Below, one piece after another: positions 24,365-32,502 of a stretch of 42,963 bases of DNA. The DNA comes from Chlorobiaceae bacterium. Lineage in GTDB: Bacteria; Bacteroidota; Chlorobiia; Chlorobiales; Chlorobiaceae. Below the pieces are notes generated by a model. That model was given only the letters and a program-made list of their open reading frames with translations. It was not told the origin of the DNA and ran no database searches. The number at the start of each line of letters is the position of its first letter. The first letter of the stretch is position 1. A program made the position numbers and the translations under genes. The stretch lies in contig JAAXXY010000023.1 of NCBI GenBank assembly GCA_013334225.1, positions 1-42,963 on the forward strand. The letters run 5' to 3'.

Positions 24365-24934
24365 TCAGAGCGATACCCTGATTCCGGCCATGATATTATG
24401 CGTTTCCCACTTCACATCAGAATTGTGATAATCGCACCGTATGCCTTCAGGCTTCAGGTACCTGTACCCTAAATCGATGGTTACCGTTTTTGATACCTTG
24501 CACCCGATGCCAGCCCCGAGCTGCCATGCGAAATATGTTTCATCAAGCCATGGAGGTGAAGTTACGGGATCATCATCGGCTTTGATATGCGCGGCACCCA
24601 GACCGGCCATCAGGTATGGCTGTATATCCGAGCCTGTGTTTATGTCGTAATAGGCGTTAGCCATAAACGTCCACATAACGACGCCCCCTGTGTCGGCGAT
24701 TTCATAATCGCTGTTCTGGTAGCCAACAGCGGTTTCTGCTCTCAAACCATTGAAATCATAACCGACTGCACCATTCAGTGCGATGCCGCTATCGACACCC
24801 CAAGTTCCGCCGCTTTCTTCAAATTTTCCGGGTATTCCCAGACCGGCTGCTGCGCTGATATAAGGTCCTGCTGCCATGGCGGGTTTTACTGCGAGGCCGG
24901 CAAAGAGTAACGAAAATAAAATCGCTTTCTTCAT
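24365..24934 (-). CDS. Small outer-membrane beta-barrel protein (OmpA/OmpW-like porin fold)
   Basis: The 189-residue protein begins with a signal peptide (MKKAILFSLLFAGLAVKPAM, cut after AMA), with a GGAG ribosome-binding site before ATG at 24934. The mature part alternates in the way of transmembrane beta strands (GPYISAAAGLGIPGKF, LNGAVGYDFNGLRAETAVGY, FMANAYYDINTGSDIQPYLM, VTIDLGYRYLKPEG) and ends with a Leu after aromatic/hydrophobic strands (NIMAGIRVSL). It fits the eight-stranded OMP_b-brl family. A longer frame from 24964 adds only a non-signal-like extension. Confidence 0.88.
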   Translation of the reverse strand: MKKAILFSLLFAGLAVKPAMAAGPYISAAAGLGIPGKFEESGGTWGVDSGIALNGAVGYDFNGLRAETAVGYQNSDYEIADTGGVVMWTFMANAYYDINTGSDIQPYLMAGLGAAHIKADDDPVTSPPWLDETYFAWQLGAGIGCKVSKTVTIDLGYRYLKPEGIRCDYHNSDVKWETHNIMAGIRVSL

Positions 24935-25212
24935 GATGGTTCTCCGATGGGGTTTTATCGACATTGATATTCATTCGGAAGAAAGAACAAAGCCCATAAC
25001 TAAAGGTAACCAAATCAATAAAGAAACGTGCAATAATCTTAATGGAGCCTTGCTCCGGTAACATCCGGTTTTTTTTCCGGCGCTATGGGAATTTGCCTGA
25101 TGAGTGTATACAGGCCCTCTTTTTCCATCCTCTTCGGTTCAGTTCCGAACGCGGGCTTTCATGAACGGTGCTGCCGATCGGTTTTTGCTGCTTTCAGGGG
25201 CCGGGACTGAGG

Positions 25213-25488
25213 TCAGGAATGATTCTGTCCGTCGTGTGCCGGTATCGGTTCCTTCCCGGCTCTTTCACCAGGATAAGACAATGCCCATAGCAGGGTAACG
25301 ACCCATCCGACAACTGTCCAGCCCAGCAGGACATTGAGCAATGAAATCGTCCATTTGCTGCGATGTTTTCTTGCGAACGCCACAATGGCCGGCATGAGGC
25401 TGATGATGAATAAAACAAGAAATACAAGGGATACCGTCAGAGGAGATTGATCGTGGTAAGTCCAGGTGCGAACCCATTCGTACATCAT
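25213..25488 (-). CDS. Superinfection-immunity-family membrane protein
   Basis: The 91-residue protein has two membrane helices: LVFLVLFIISLMPAIVAFAR and WTISLLNVLLGWTVVGWVVT. The segment LLNVLLGWTVVGWVVTLLWAL matches the Imm_superinfect family (short phage-type superinfection immunity proteins such as T4 Imm). In T4 Imm blocks DNA injection by related phages. Many bacterial chromosomes carry family members of unknown role, so an antiphage function is only suggestive. Confidence 0.8.
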   Translation of the reverse strand: MMYEWVRTWTYHDQSPLTVSLVFLVLFIISLMPAIVAFARKHRSKWTISLLNVLLGWTVVGWVVTLLWALSYPGERAGKEPIPAHDGQNHS

Positions 25489-26013
25489 GCTCGTAAAATA
25501 TTATATCTTTTTCGCAAAGAGCTTCTTCTCAAAAACATATACCGGCCTGCATGGTTCAATCGATTGCAGTTGCCGAGGACATTCTTTATTCCTTTCGACG
25601 TTTTTCTGCCGGCAATTCTTTCGCTCCGTCCACTTTTCCGGATTCATAAGTAAAGTTTGCAACTGCCACATTCATTCACCGTTGGAACGGTTACCGGATA
25701 CAGCGGCATCTCTGTATCCTTCAATACATGTTACAGCGAGGTGAAATTTGTTATCAATCGCGTTAAAGCTTTAAATGATGAAGAGATATGCTTTCCGATA
25801 AATAATGTTTTTTATAGATTCGAACACGTGAATTTTCCCCCGAAATCCAGGTGATGATTATAGACGTTGTGAAATCTCCGAATGCCTGTCCTTGCGCTCG
25901 CTTTTCACGGGCACTGTAAACCGGATGTCCATCTGATGTTTTTTATGTCAATGGATAGAGGGGGAAAGGCTTTTCAGCGTTTCTGCAATTCATCATCTGA
26001 GTAATTATCAGTA
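25489..26013. other. Intergenic region, no gene seen
   Basis: No frame in these 525 bases has a convincing start, composition or motif. It lies between the minus-strand immunity-type gene and the plus-strand DUF2628-like gene and presumably holds both promoters. Confidence 0.5.
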
Positions 26014-26265
26014 ATGGGAAAATTTATCGGTACGCTTTATCATCCCTATGGGAAGGGTCCCGAAAAACGGGTGTTCGAAGGGTTTTCATGGCCTTGTCTC
26101 TTTCTTGGCCTTTTCTGGTTCGCAATCAAGGAGATGTGGTTTTTGTGCATTGTTTCCGCTATCCTGACATATTTTACCGCAGGTCTGAGCTGGCTCGTAT
26201 TTCCGTTTTTTGCAAACAGGCTCTATGAGAATCATCTTTTGAACAGGGGATACAGATTTCTATAG
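26014..26265 (+). CDS. Small DUF2628-like membrane protein, stop codon made by MITE insertion
   Basis: The 83-residue protein has a short hydrophilic start (MGKFIGTLYHPYGKGPEKRV) and two adjacent membrane helices (WPCLFLGLFWFAIKEMWFLC and SAILTYFTAGLSWLVFPFFA), ending in RLYENHLLNRGYRFL. The FEGFSWPCLFLGLFWFAIKEMW pattern resembles DUF2628. The G of the TAG stop is the first base of the MITE-like element at 26265, so the insertion lies exactly at the gene's end. Confidence 0.65.
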   Translation: MGKFIGTLYHPYGKGPEKRVFEGFSWPCLFLGLFWFAIKEMWFLCIVSAILTYFTAGLSWLVFPFFANRLYENHLLNRGYRFL

Positions 26266-26436
26266 GGCAGCTCTGTTTATCTGTTACGAAGCTCTATTGC
26301 AGCGTAGGTCCCGATGAATCGGGATCAAAATCCTCATGTACTCCGTATACACCGGTTTCGGAGTTTATCACCATATTTTCGGGACTCTCTCTGCGCCTTG
26401 CACTCGTGCTTCTAACGTCAATAAATAGATATGCCC
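26265..26436. mobile_element. MITE-like element, second full copy (172 bp)
   Basis: It starts GGGCAGCTCTGTTTATCTGT and ends, reversed, GGGCATATCTATTTATTGAC, a diverged form of the 17-base terminal repeat of the copy at 22766. The subterminal TTGCACTCGTGCTTCT block is identical. The flanks TATA (26261-26264) and TATG (26437-26440) resemble an imperfect duplication. Interior hairpin: TCCCGATGAATCGGGA. Confidence 0.8.
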
Positions 26437-27173
26437 TATGGTATTACAGGCATATTTGCGTTTCGAGGGTTTCTTCATCAATAACCTGCCGGTTGGGTAA
26501 AGAGCCTGGTTATGGTTATTCAGCAAGATCGCATAAGACAAATCCTGTTTTGCCGAAGTGAGTGCCTGAGTTTGCAAGTATTGCCTGTTTCTCTCATTTG
26601 CCTGCCTCGTCCGCCGTTTCAGAATCACTCAGCCGCCAGCTTTTTTGTAGAGAAGCTTACGGTTTATTCAAAAACAACATATGGAGTGCGCAAGGCTTAT
26701 CGCCTGAGAAGTCCAGGCTGGAAGGGTATGCCAGTCAACTTAACCTATCCGCATTTTCTTCAGCATATTTTCAATTTCAGTGAGGATCGTCATGCTGAGT
26801 CGGAGGGATTCCTGATAAATGAAATGCAGTTCTTCGATGGCCGGACGGATGTCGGGGAGCGGAAAACCGGTTTTCTGGACAGGCTTGTCCGTTTTTATCC
26901 GGGGCTCTGTGCCCTTGTTCATTCTTTCTGGCATGTCTGCTGGCAAGAATTTCAGTGAATAAATTTGTGGCGCAATATCTTATACTCTGAAATAAAAAAA
27001 ACTCGGGGTAACAGGCAAATCCTTTCACTGAAGCAAGTAATATGCAGGGAGCAGCCTTGTCCCTAAAATATTTAAGAAATAGCGAGTATATTTTTTGATT
27101 ATTTAGAAAAATAATGTTTATTTCTTACAATAAAGTAATGTTTTGCTGGAATTGAACCAAAAACAAGCCAGAT
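26437..27173. other. Region with little coding evidence
   Basis: Apart from one small minus-strand frame (26740-26934), these 740 bases hold nothing convincing. The last 120 bases before the lrp-type gene are AT-rich and should contain its promoter. Confidence 0.45.
26740..26934 (-). CDS. Small hypothetical ORF, uncertain
   Basis: A 64-codon frame starting ATG at 26934 (MPERMNKGTEPRIKTDKPVQ) ends in a helical stretch (AIEELHFIYQESLRLSMTIL). Its amino-acid content is plausible for a soluble helical protein, but there is no family match or good ribosome-binding site. Two starts (26934 and 26922) are possible. Confidence 0.3.
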   Translation of the reverse strand: MPERMNKGTEPRIKTDKPVQKTGFPLPDIRPAIEELHFIYQESLRLSMTILTEIENMLKKMRIG

Positions 27174-27698
27174 ATGTCCGGACATCTTGACCTGATCGAC
27201 CTTAAAATTATCGAATCGCTCGGAGAAAACGGCAGGATCCGTCTCAGCGAGCTTGCCGAAATTGTCGGTCTGTCAATTCCGTCAGTCAGTGAAAGGCTTG
27301 ACAAGCTCCAGAAGAGCGGCATCATCAAGGGGTTCACCATGGAAGTCGACGAGCGGCAGCTCGGTTTCGACATCCAGGCATTCATCCGTGTGAGGGTTGA
27401 TTCTTCGAAACACTACAAATCCTTCATGGAACATGTCATGAAGGAAGACGAGATCATGGAGTGCTATTCAGTGACCGGCGAGGGTTCCCATATCCTTAAA
27501 GTCATGACCCACAATACTTCATCGCTCGAAAGCTTCCTGTCCAGGATACAGAGCTGGCCTGGAGTGCTTGGTACCAATACCAGCTTCGTGCTTTCTCAGC
27601 TGAAAAAGAAAAACAAGATGAGCGCCGAAATCGTCCGGAGCAACCTTCAGGACCGTCAGGTTTTGCTGACCTTCGAGGAGAAGAGATCAAGGAAATAA
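27174..27698 (+). CDS. Lrp/AsnC-family transcriptional regulator
   Basis: The 174-residue protein has an N-terminal helix-turn-helix (LDLIDLKIIESLGENGRIRL, then SELAEIVGLSIPSVSERLDK) and a RAM-type C-terminal domain (FDIQAFIRVRVDSS, later ECYSVTGEGSHILKVMT) that binds amino acids and forms octamers. The last 30 residues are a basic extension. It sits 67 bases before the glutamine synthetase gene on the same strand, so a role in controlling nitrogen assimilation through amino-acid sensing is likely, though not shown. Confidence 0.93.
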   Translation: MSGHLDLIDLKIIESLGENGRIRLSELAEIVGLSIPSVSERLDKLQKSGIIKGFTMEVDERQLGFDIQAFIRVRVDSSKHYKSFMEHVMKEDEIMECYSVTGEGSHILKVMTHNTSSLESFLSRIQSWPGVLGTNTSFVLSQLKKKNKMSAEIVRSNLQDRQVLLTFEEKRSRK

Positions 27699-27752
27699 AC
27701 AGGCTTTTTTTAAACATTTTTCGTTGTCATTACCACCATTACGTAAACAAAC

Positions 27753-27759
27753 AAGGAGG
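27753..27759 (+). promoter_or_regulatory. Ribosome-binding site that sets the glnN start
   Basis: AAGGAGG lies six bases before TTG at 27766. No other start in the frame has such a site, so the longer frame from 27724 is not used. Confidence 0.85.
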
Positions 27760-27765
27760 TTCACT

Positions 27766-29910
27766 TTGAGCAGTGAAAGCAAAGTTCCGGTTTCCGCCAT
27801 TTACGGGTCATTGACTTTTGACCAGAAGGCCATGCGAGCCAAGCTTCCTAAAGAAGTTTTCTCGGCATTGCAGGATACCATCAAGGCGGGGAAAAAGATT
27901 CCAGAGTCGATTGCCGGTGCAGTTGCGCATGGTATGAAAGAATGGGCCATGGAGAAGGGCGCAACCCATTATACCCACTGGTTCCAGCCGATGACCGGTT
28001 CAACGGCCGAAAAACACGATGCGTTCCTTTCGATCGATCGTGACGGTACCCCTATAGAACGTTTTTCAGGTGAGCAGCTGATTCAGGGCGAGCCCGATGC
28101 ATCCAGCTTCCCTTCAGGTGGCATGCGCACCACCTTCGAAGCACGCGGTTACACTGCATGGGACCCTTCGAGCCCGGCATTTCTCATGAAGGGCGGTAAC
28201 AACCTGACCCTCTGCATCCCGACTGTTTTCATCTCCTACCACGGTGAGGCGCTCGACTCCAAGACTCCGCTCCTTCGTTCCATGGATGCGGTCAGCAAAT
28301 CAGCCATCAGGCTCCTTGAAACTCTCGGCACTAATGGAGTTACCCGCGTCAAGACCTTCTGCGGTTGCGAGCAGGAATATTTCCTTATCGACAAAAAATT
28401 CTATACCCAGCGTCCTGACCTGGTGATGACCGGCCGCACGCTTCTCGGCGCTCTTCCGCCGAAAGGCCAGCAGCTTGAGGACCATTACTTCGGCTCCATT
28501 CCTGACCGTGTACTCGAGTTCATGCAGGAAGTCGAACTGGAGCTTTACCTACTCGGTATTCCGGCCAAGACCCGACACAACGAGGTCGCTCCGCACCAGT
28601 TCGAAATCGCCCCGATTTTCGAGGAAGCGAACATCGCTGCGGACCACAACCTGCTCACCATGGAGGTCATGCGCAAGGTTGCCGACAAGAAAGGTTTCGC
28701 TCTGCTCATGTTTGAAAAACCCTTCGCAGGCATCAACGGCTCCGGCAAGCACAACAACTGGTCGATCGGCACCAACACCGGCATCAATCTGCTTGATCCG
28801 GGCGATACCCCGGCAGAGAACATCCAGTTCCTTGTCTTCCTCATCGCCGTTCTCAAAGGCGTTTATAAAAGGGCTGACGTGCTCAGGATGTCGATCGCCA
28901 GCATCGGCAACGACCATCGCCTCGGAGCTAACGAAGCTCCTCCGGCTGTCGTGACCGTTTTCCTCGGCGAGCAGCTCGAAAACGTGCTCGATGCCATCGA
29001 AAGCGGTAAGACCGACCTGAAAACCGAAAAGCAGTTCCTTGACCTCGGACTTTCACAGGTACCGTCGCTCAACAAGGACTACACCGACCGCAACAGGACT
29101 TCGCCGTTCGCCTTCACCGGCAACAAATTTGAGTTCCGCGCCGTCGGTTCATCGCAGTCTCCTTCCGTGCCGAACATGGTGCTCAATACCCTGATGGCCG
29201 AAGCGATCGACGATGTCGCCGACGCGATCGAAGCGAAAATCGCTGCCGGCAAGGACAGGAACTCCGCCATCCTGGAAGCTATCCGCGAGGGAATCACTGC
29301 CACAAAGGCGATCCGCTACCCTGGCGACAACTACAGCGAAGCGCTGCAGAACGCTGCCAAAGAGCGCGGACTGCCGAACATGAAGAACACCCCTCAGGCC
29401 CTCCGCACCCTGGAGAAAGCAGATGTCAGGGCGATGTTCGTCAAATACGGCGTGCTCAGCGAAGAGGAAATCCATTCGCGCCTGCACATCCGTCTCGAGC
29501 GTTACATCAAGGGTATCGATATCGAAGCCCGCACTCTGCAGCTCATGCTCAAAACCATCGTCATTCCAGACGTGTCCGAGTACCAGGGCGATATCGGCAG
29601 TTCGTTCAACAACCTGCTTGCCGCCGCTGAATCCATCGGTCTCTCCGATGCGGCTATCGGCAGCCAGGCTAAGTACCTGAAGGACCTGGCCGAAGGGCTC
29701 TCCGAGCTTATCGATCTTACCGCCGAGCTCGACGAGCTTGTCGAGAAAATCGAAAGCTTCGGTACCGAGTTCGAGAAGGCCGACTTCTGCGTCGAGACCC
29801 TTCTACCTCACATGGTCAAGGTCCGTGAGGTCGCCGACAGGCTCGAACTTCTGGTCGACCGCAGCCGCTGGCAGCTTCCGACCTATCTCGAAATGCTCTT
29901 CGAGCACTGA
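27766..29910 (+). CDS. glnN: Glutamine synthetase type III
   Basis: The 714-residue enzyme makes glutamine from glutamate, ammonia and ATP. It is the long GSIII type, first seen in Bacteroides and found in green sulfur bacteria and cyanobacteria, not the 470-residue GSI. Motifs include the GSIII N-terminal block (MRTTFEARGYTAWDP), the metal/substrate part GINGSGKHNNWSIGTNTG and the ATP-binding region RNRTSPFAFTGNKFEFRAVG. The start is TTG. It follows the Lrp-type gene and ends at a strong terminator (29938-29963). No adenylylation-site logic of GSI applies, so control is probably transcriptional. Confidence 0.96.
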   Translation: MSSESKVPVSAIYGSLTFDQKAMRAKLPKEVFSALQDTIKAGKKIPESIAGAVAHGMKEWAMEKGATHYTHWFQPMTGSTAEKHDAFLSIDRDGTPIERFSGEQLIQGEPDASSFPSGGMRTTFEARGYTAWDPSSPAFLMKGGNNLTLCIPTVFISYHGEALDSKTPLLRSMDAVSKSAIRLLETLGTNGVTRVKTFCGCEQEYFLIDKKFYTQRPDLVMTGRTLLGALPPKGQQLEDHYFGSIPDRVLEFMQEVELELYLLGIPAKTRHNEVAPHQFEIAPIFEEANIAADHNLLTMEVMRKVADKKGFALLMFEKPFAGINGSGKHNNWSIGTNTGINLLDPGDTPAENIQFLVFLIAVLKGVYKRADVLRMSIASIGNDHRLGANEAPPAVVTVFLGEQLENVLDAIESGKTDLKTEKQFLDLGLSQVPSLNKDYTDRNRTSPFAFTGNKFEFRAVGSSQSPSVPNMVLNTLMAEAIDDVADAIEAKIAAGKDRNSAILEAIREGITATKAIRYPGDNYSEALQNAAKERGLPNMKNTPQALRTLEKADVRAMFVKYGVLSEEEIHSRLHIRLERYIKGIDIEARTLQLMLKTIVIPDVSEYQGDIGSSFNNLLAAAESIGLSDAAIGSQAKYLKDLAEGLSELIDLTAELDELVEKIESFGTEFEKADFCVETLLPHMVKVREVADRLELLVDRSRWQLPTYLEMLFEH

Positions 29911-29937
29911 TCGCTTCGAAAAAAGCAACACAACGAG

Positions 29938-29963
29938 AAAGGCCTCCATCCGGGGGCCTTTTT
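29938..29963 (+). terminator. Rho-independent terminator of glnN
   Basis: AAAGGCCTCC pairs with GGGGGCCTTT (one G-U) around a 4-base loop, followed by TTT. Confidence 0.88.
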
Positions 29964-30379
29964 CATTTACTGGTATACCACGGAAGGTGAACCTCCGCCT
30001 GTACTTTGAGTCACGTGAAAGAAGTGAAGCATCCATTTCCTGATTTTGCCCTTTGTGGATTCTTCACTTCGTTCAGAATGACAGGAGAAAGGCAGAATGA
30101 CAAGGGCAAGAGTAAAAGGACAGCATGACAAGATCAATGAGTTTGTTCTGAAACAGAGGTGTCATCCTGAACGATGCAAAGCAGAGTGAAGGATCCATTT
30201 TTGCGTAAAACGAAAACATCCGGATTCTTCAGCCGACGGTATAAGCCGTTTCCTGAACAAACTTGCAAACTGTCCGAAATAAAAGGATTTTTTGTTCATG
30301 GTTTGTGTGCGGTAGCGGCCTGATACGGTGGACTCGGAATGACAGAATCGGGCGATTGTTCGCTAAACAGGAGTGAAAG
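29964..30379. other. Intergenic region with dispersed-repeat fragments
   Basis: No gene is seen. The stretch 30020-30200 carries copies of a dispersed repeat; the rest is AT/GC-mixed sequence with nothing recognised before the ATP-grasp gene's stop at 30380. Confidence 0.6.
30024..30196. repeat. Dispersed-repeat fragments of the ATTCTTCACTTCGTTC type
   Basis: GGATTCTTCACTTCGTTCAG (from 30057, ending AATGACAG) is inverted relative to GTCATCCTGAACGATGCAAA (from 30161, ending GTGAAGGATCC). A third partial unit, GTGAAGCATCCATTTCC, lies at 30024. The core reads CTTCACTTCGTTCAGAATGAC in one direction, a sequence frequent in intergenic DNA of many Bacteria. It is not a coding sequence. Confidence 0.65.
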
Positions 30380-32284
30380 TCAAATCACTTTTTTTTGTCC
30401 GGCTTGTGCAAGAACCTGTTCGATTGTGGTAAGCATCGAGGCCACTGATTCGAAAACCCGCATTCTTTCACGACCTATGAGCTCTTGAATCTTATGCTGC
30501 AGGGGATGGCCTTGTTCGATCCAAACCTTCCCGAGCAGATGTTTGTCGAAAAGGGAAAGCACCTTTGGCGACAGCTCCCGTTTTTCCGGCCATGTGGTGA
30601 TAACTATTTCATTGCAGAACGGTAAAGGCATTCCTTCGGTGACAAGGGCGTCCGGATCTGTTGCAATGATCAGCGACGTTACTTTGGGATTGACGAGCAG
30701 TGAGCGTGTCGCGGCAACCGGGCTTTGTTTCGTCTGGTTGATCAGGAATTCTCCGACGAACACGCCTTCTGAAGAGCTTGTGCCTAAGCCGGGATTGAAA
30801 GGTGATACCCTGTTTCGAGCATTGCTGATCAAATCCGCCGGATCTGAACCGAAAACAAGCAATGACGGGATGGTGCCGTTACCCTGGACATAGGACTCGA
30901 GTATCTGACCGTGGAGATGTGTAAGGATCGTACCCATCTGTGGCTGGGAATTCACTTCGATGATTACGGTATCGGTTTCATGCCACGGTTTTCCGATATC
31001 GCCGGAAATAAAATCGACTGCGGCGATATCGAGCCGGAGAAGCTCGACGGCAAGTTTAGTCAGGTTTATGTATGAATGGTCAATTTCCTCCTCTTTCAGC
31101 ATGATCACATCTCCACCGGTGGATACATTGGCTGCTCGTTTTAAAGAAATGAATGCACCTGCAGCCGGAACCGAATTCAGGTTCAGCCTTTCCCGTTCAA
31201 GCAGAAACCGGGCTTCATTGTCTATAACAAGAGGCTTCATGATGGAAAAATGTGCTGTCGAACGTCTCGGGTCCCTGTTAGCCAGTTCGACAAGGCTATA
31301 GACAGAATGAACGCCATCACCGGTTACACCTGCCGGAAGACGTTTTATAATCGATACAGGTTCACCTTGCACAAGTGTGATGCGGAATGTTGTGCCCTTG
31401 ATGAATTTTTCCACCATGAGTTCTGACGAGAGTTTGCCTGCAGACTCGAAAGCCTCGAGAACTTCATGAGCGGTGCGTAAATCTGCTGATACCCCAATTC
31501 CTTTTTCGCAGTCTGCCGGTTTTACAACCACGGGAAAACCAATCTGTTTTGCCGCCGAGACTGCTTCCGAAGGGTTTCTTACCCGATACCCTTCGGGTAC
31601 CGGCAAACCGCCTAATTTCAGGGTGGCATTCGTGATCAGTTTGTTTTTCGATTGTCGTACACCGTATGCGCTTGTTTCATCACTGATACTGCTGAAAAAC
31701 AAACGTCCTCTTGATCCCCAGCCATATTGAAATACACTGCCTGGTAATGACAGGACAGGGATTCCAAGGGCAAAGGCGGCATTGATGAATCTGATATTGT
31801 TCGTACCGGCAGGAGCTACCGCCTGGAGGCGCTGAATCAACTGGTCAAGATCACTGCGCAGTGTCGGGGTCAGGTGTTTATTACCCGACTCAGGATTGTT
31901 GAGCAATTTCAGTATCCATTCCAGGATATGCAATGATGCGTGCGGTTCATAAGAGGGCAGCAATACCTCTGATACAGATTGTTCTTTTTTTGAGAGTGAT
32001 GTGTTCCTTGCATTGCCGATTTTGAACGGTTCAAGCACAGGAATTCCTGCCGATATCAGCATTCCGTAAATAACGGTCAGGATTGCTTCTATGGCATTGC
32101 CAGAATTGCTTTTAAGTTCATCGATGTGCTTGATGGGCAGGTATGGTCCAAGAAATTTCAGCAGTTTTTTCGCAGTTATACCCTCATCTGCGTCTTTCGA
32201 AACCTGAAACTCAACGGCAACCGAAGGTTGCCTGAATCCTTCAACATAGCCGGAAAAGATTTTTACAGATTTTGTTTTTATCAT
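30380..32284 (-). CDS. Cyanophycin-synthetase-like ATP-grasp ligase with a reduced Mur-ligase half
   Basis: The 634-residue protein has three parts. Residues 1-200 are an N-terminal region not matching that of CphA. Residues 205-460 are an ATP-grasp domain of the CphA/RimK type: GVRQSKNKLITNATLKLGGL, PVVVKPADCEKGIGVSADLR, LMVEKFIKGTTFRITLVQGE, GDGVHSVYSLVELANRDPRR, NVSTGGDVIML and IIEVNSQPQM. Residues 475-565 align with the Mur-ligase domain of CphA (GTSSSEGVFVGEFL, RSLLVNPKVTSLIIATDPDA, PFCNEIVITTW), but its GTNGKTT P-loop is replaced by FGSDPADLIS and the rest of that domain is gone. It should form an amide or acyl-phosphate bond with ATP on an unknown substrate, not polymerise cyanophycin. 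Confidence 0.85.
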   Translation of the reverse strand: MIKTKSVKIFSGYVEGFRQPSVAVEFQVSKDADEGITAKKLLKFLGPYLPIKHIDELKSNSGNAIEAILTVIYGMLISAGIPVLEPFKIGNARNTSLSKKEQSVSEVLLPSYEPHASLHILEWILKLLNNPESGNKHLTPTLRSDLDQLIQRLQAVAPAGTNNIRFINAAFALGIPVLSLPGSVFQYGWGSRGRLFFSSISDETSAYGVRQSKNKLITNATLKLGGLPVPEGYRVRNPSEAVSAAKQIGFPVVVKPADCEKGIGVSADLRTAHEVLEAFESAGKLSSELMVEKFIKGTTFRITLVQGEPVSIIKRLPAGVTGDGVHSVYSLVELANRDPRRSTAHFSIMKPLVIDNEARFLLERERLNLNSVPAAGAFISLKRAANVSTGGDVIMLKEEEIDHSYINLTKLAVELLRLDIAAVDFISGDIGKPWHETDTVIIEVNSQPQMGTILTHLHGQILESYVQGNGTIPSLLVFGSDPADLISNARNRVSPFNPGLGTSSSEGVFVGEFLINQTKQSPVAATRSLLVNPKVTSLIIATDPDALVTEGMPLPFCNEIVITTWPEKRELSPKVLSLFDKHLLGKVWIEQGHPLQHKIQELIGRERMRVFESVASMLTTIEQVLAQAGQKKVI

Positions 32285-32502
32285 TAAAAAAATGTTTTCC
32301 GGAAGATGTTGTGTGGTTAATCCTGCTCAATGTGCTCGTTGAAATATAATTCCCTTAAAACATGAAACACATTACCGGATTTTGAAAATCTGTTCATAAC
32401 AGATGCACGTTATGGTGTAATACCCTCATATGCCATGCGTGTCTTAGGGTGAAGATTACTGCAGAATCCAACCTCTCCTCTTTTTTTCCGGTGAGGCCGC
32501 TC

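Noticed and set aside
25466..25854. Several 60-90 codon frames in the gap
   Set aside because: They overlap one another in different frames, lack ribosome-binding sites and show no family features.
26368..26628. 86-codon minus-strand frame over the second MITE copy
   Set aside because: Its last part lies in the repeat itself and there is no motif.
30380..32284. Assignment as cyanophycin synthetase (cphA)
   Set aside because: The Mur half lacks the P-loop and most of its length, the N-terminal region differs, and no cyanophycinase gene is present in the window.
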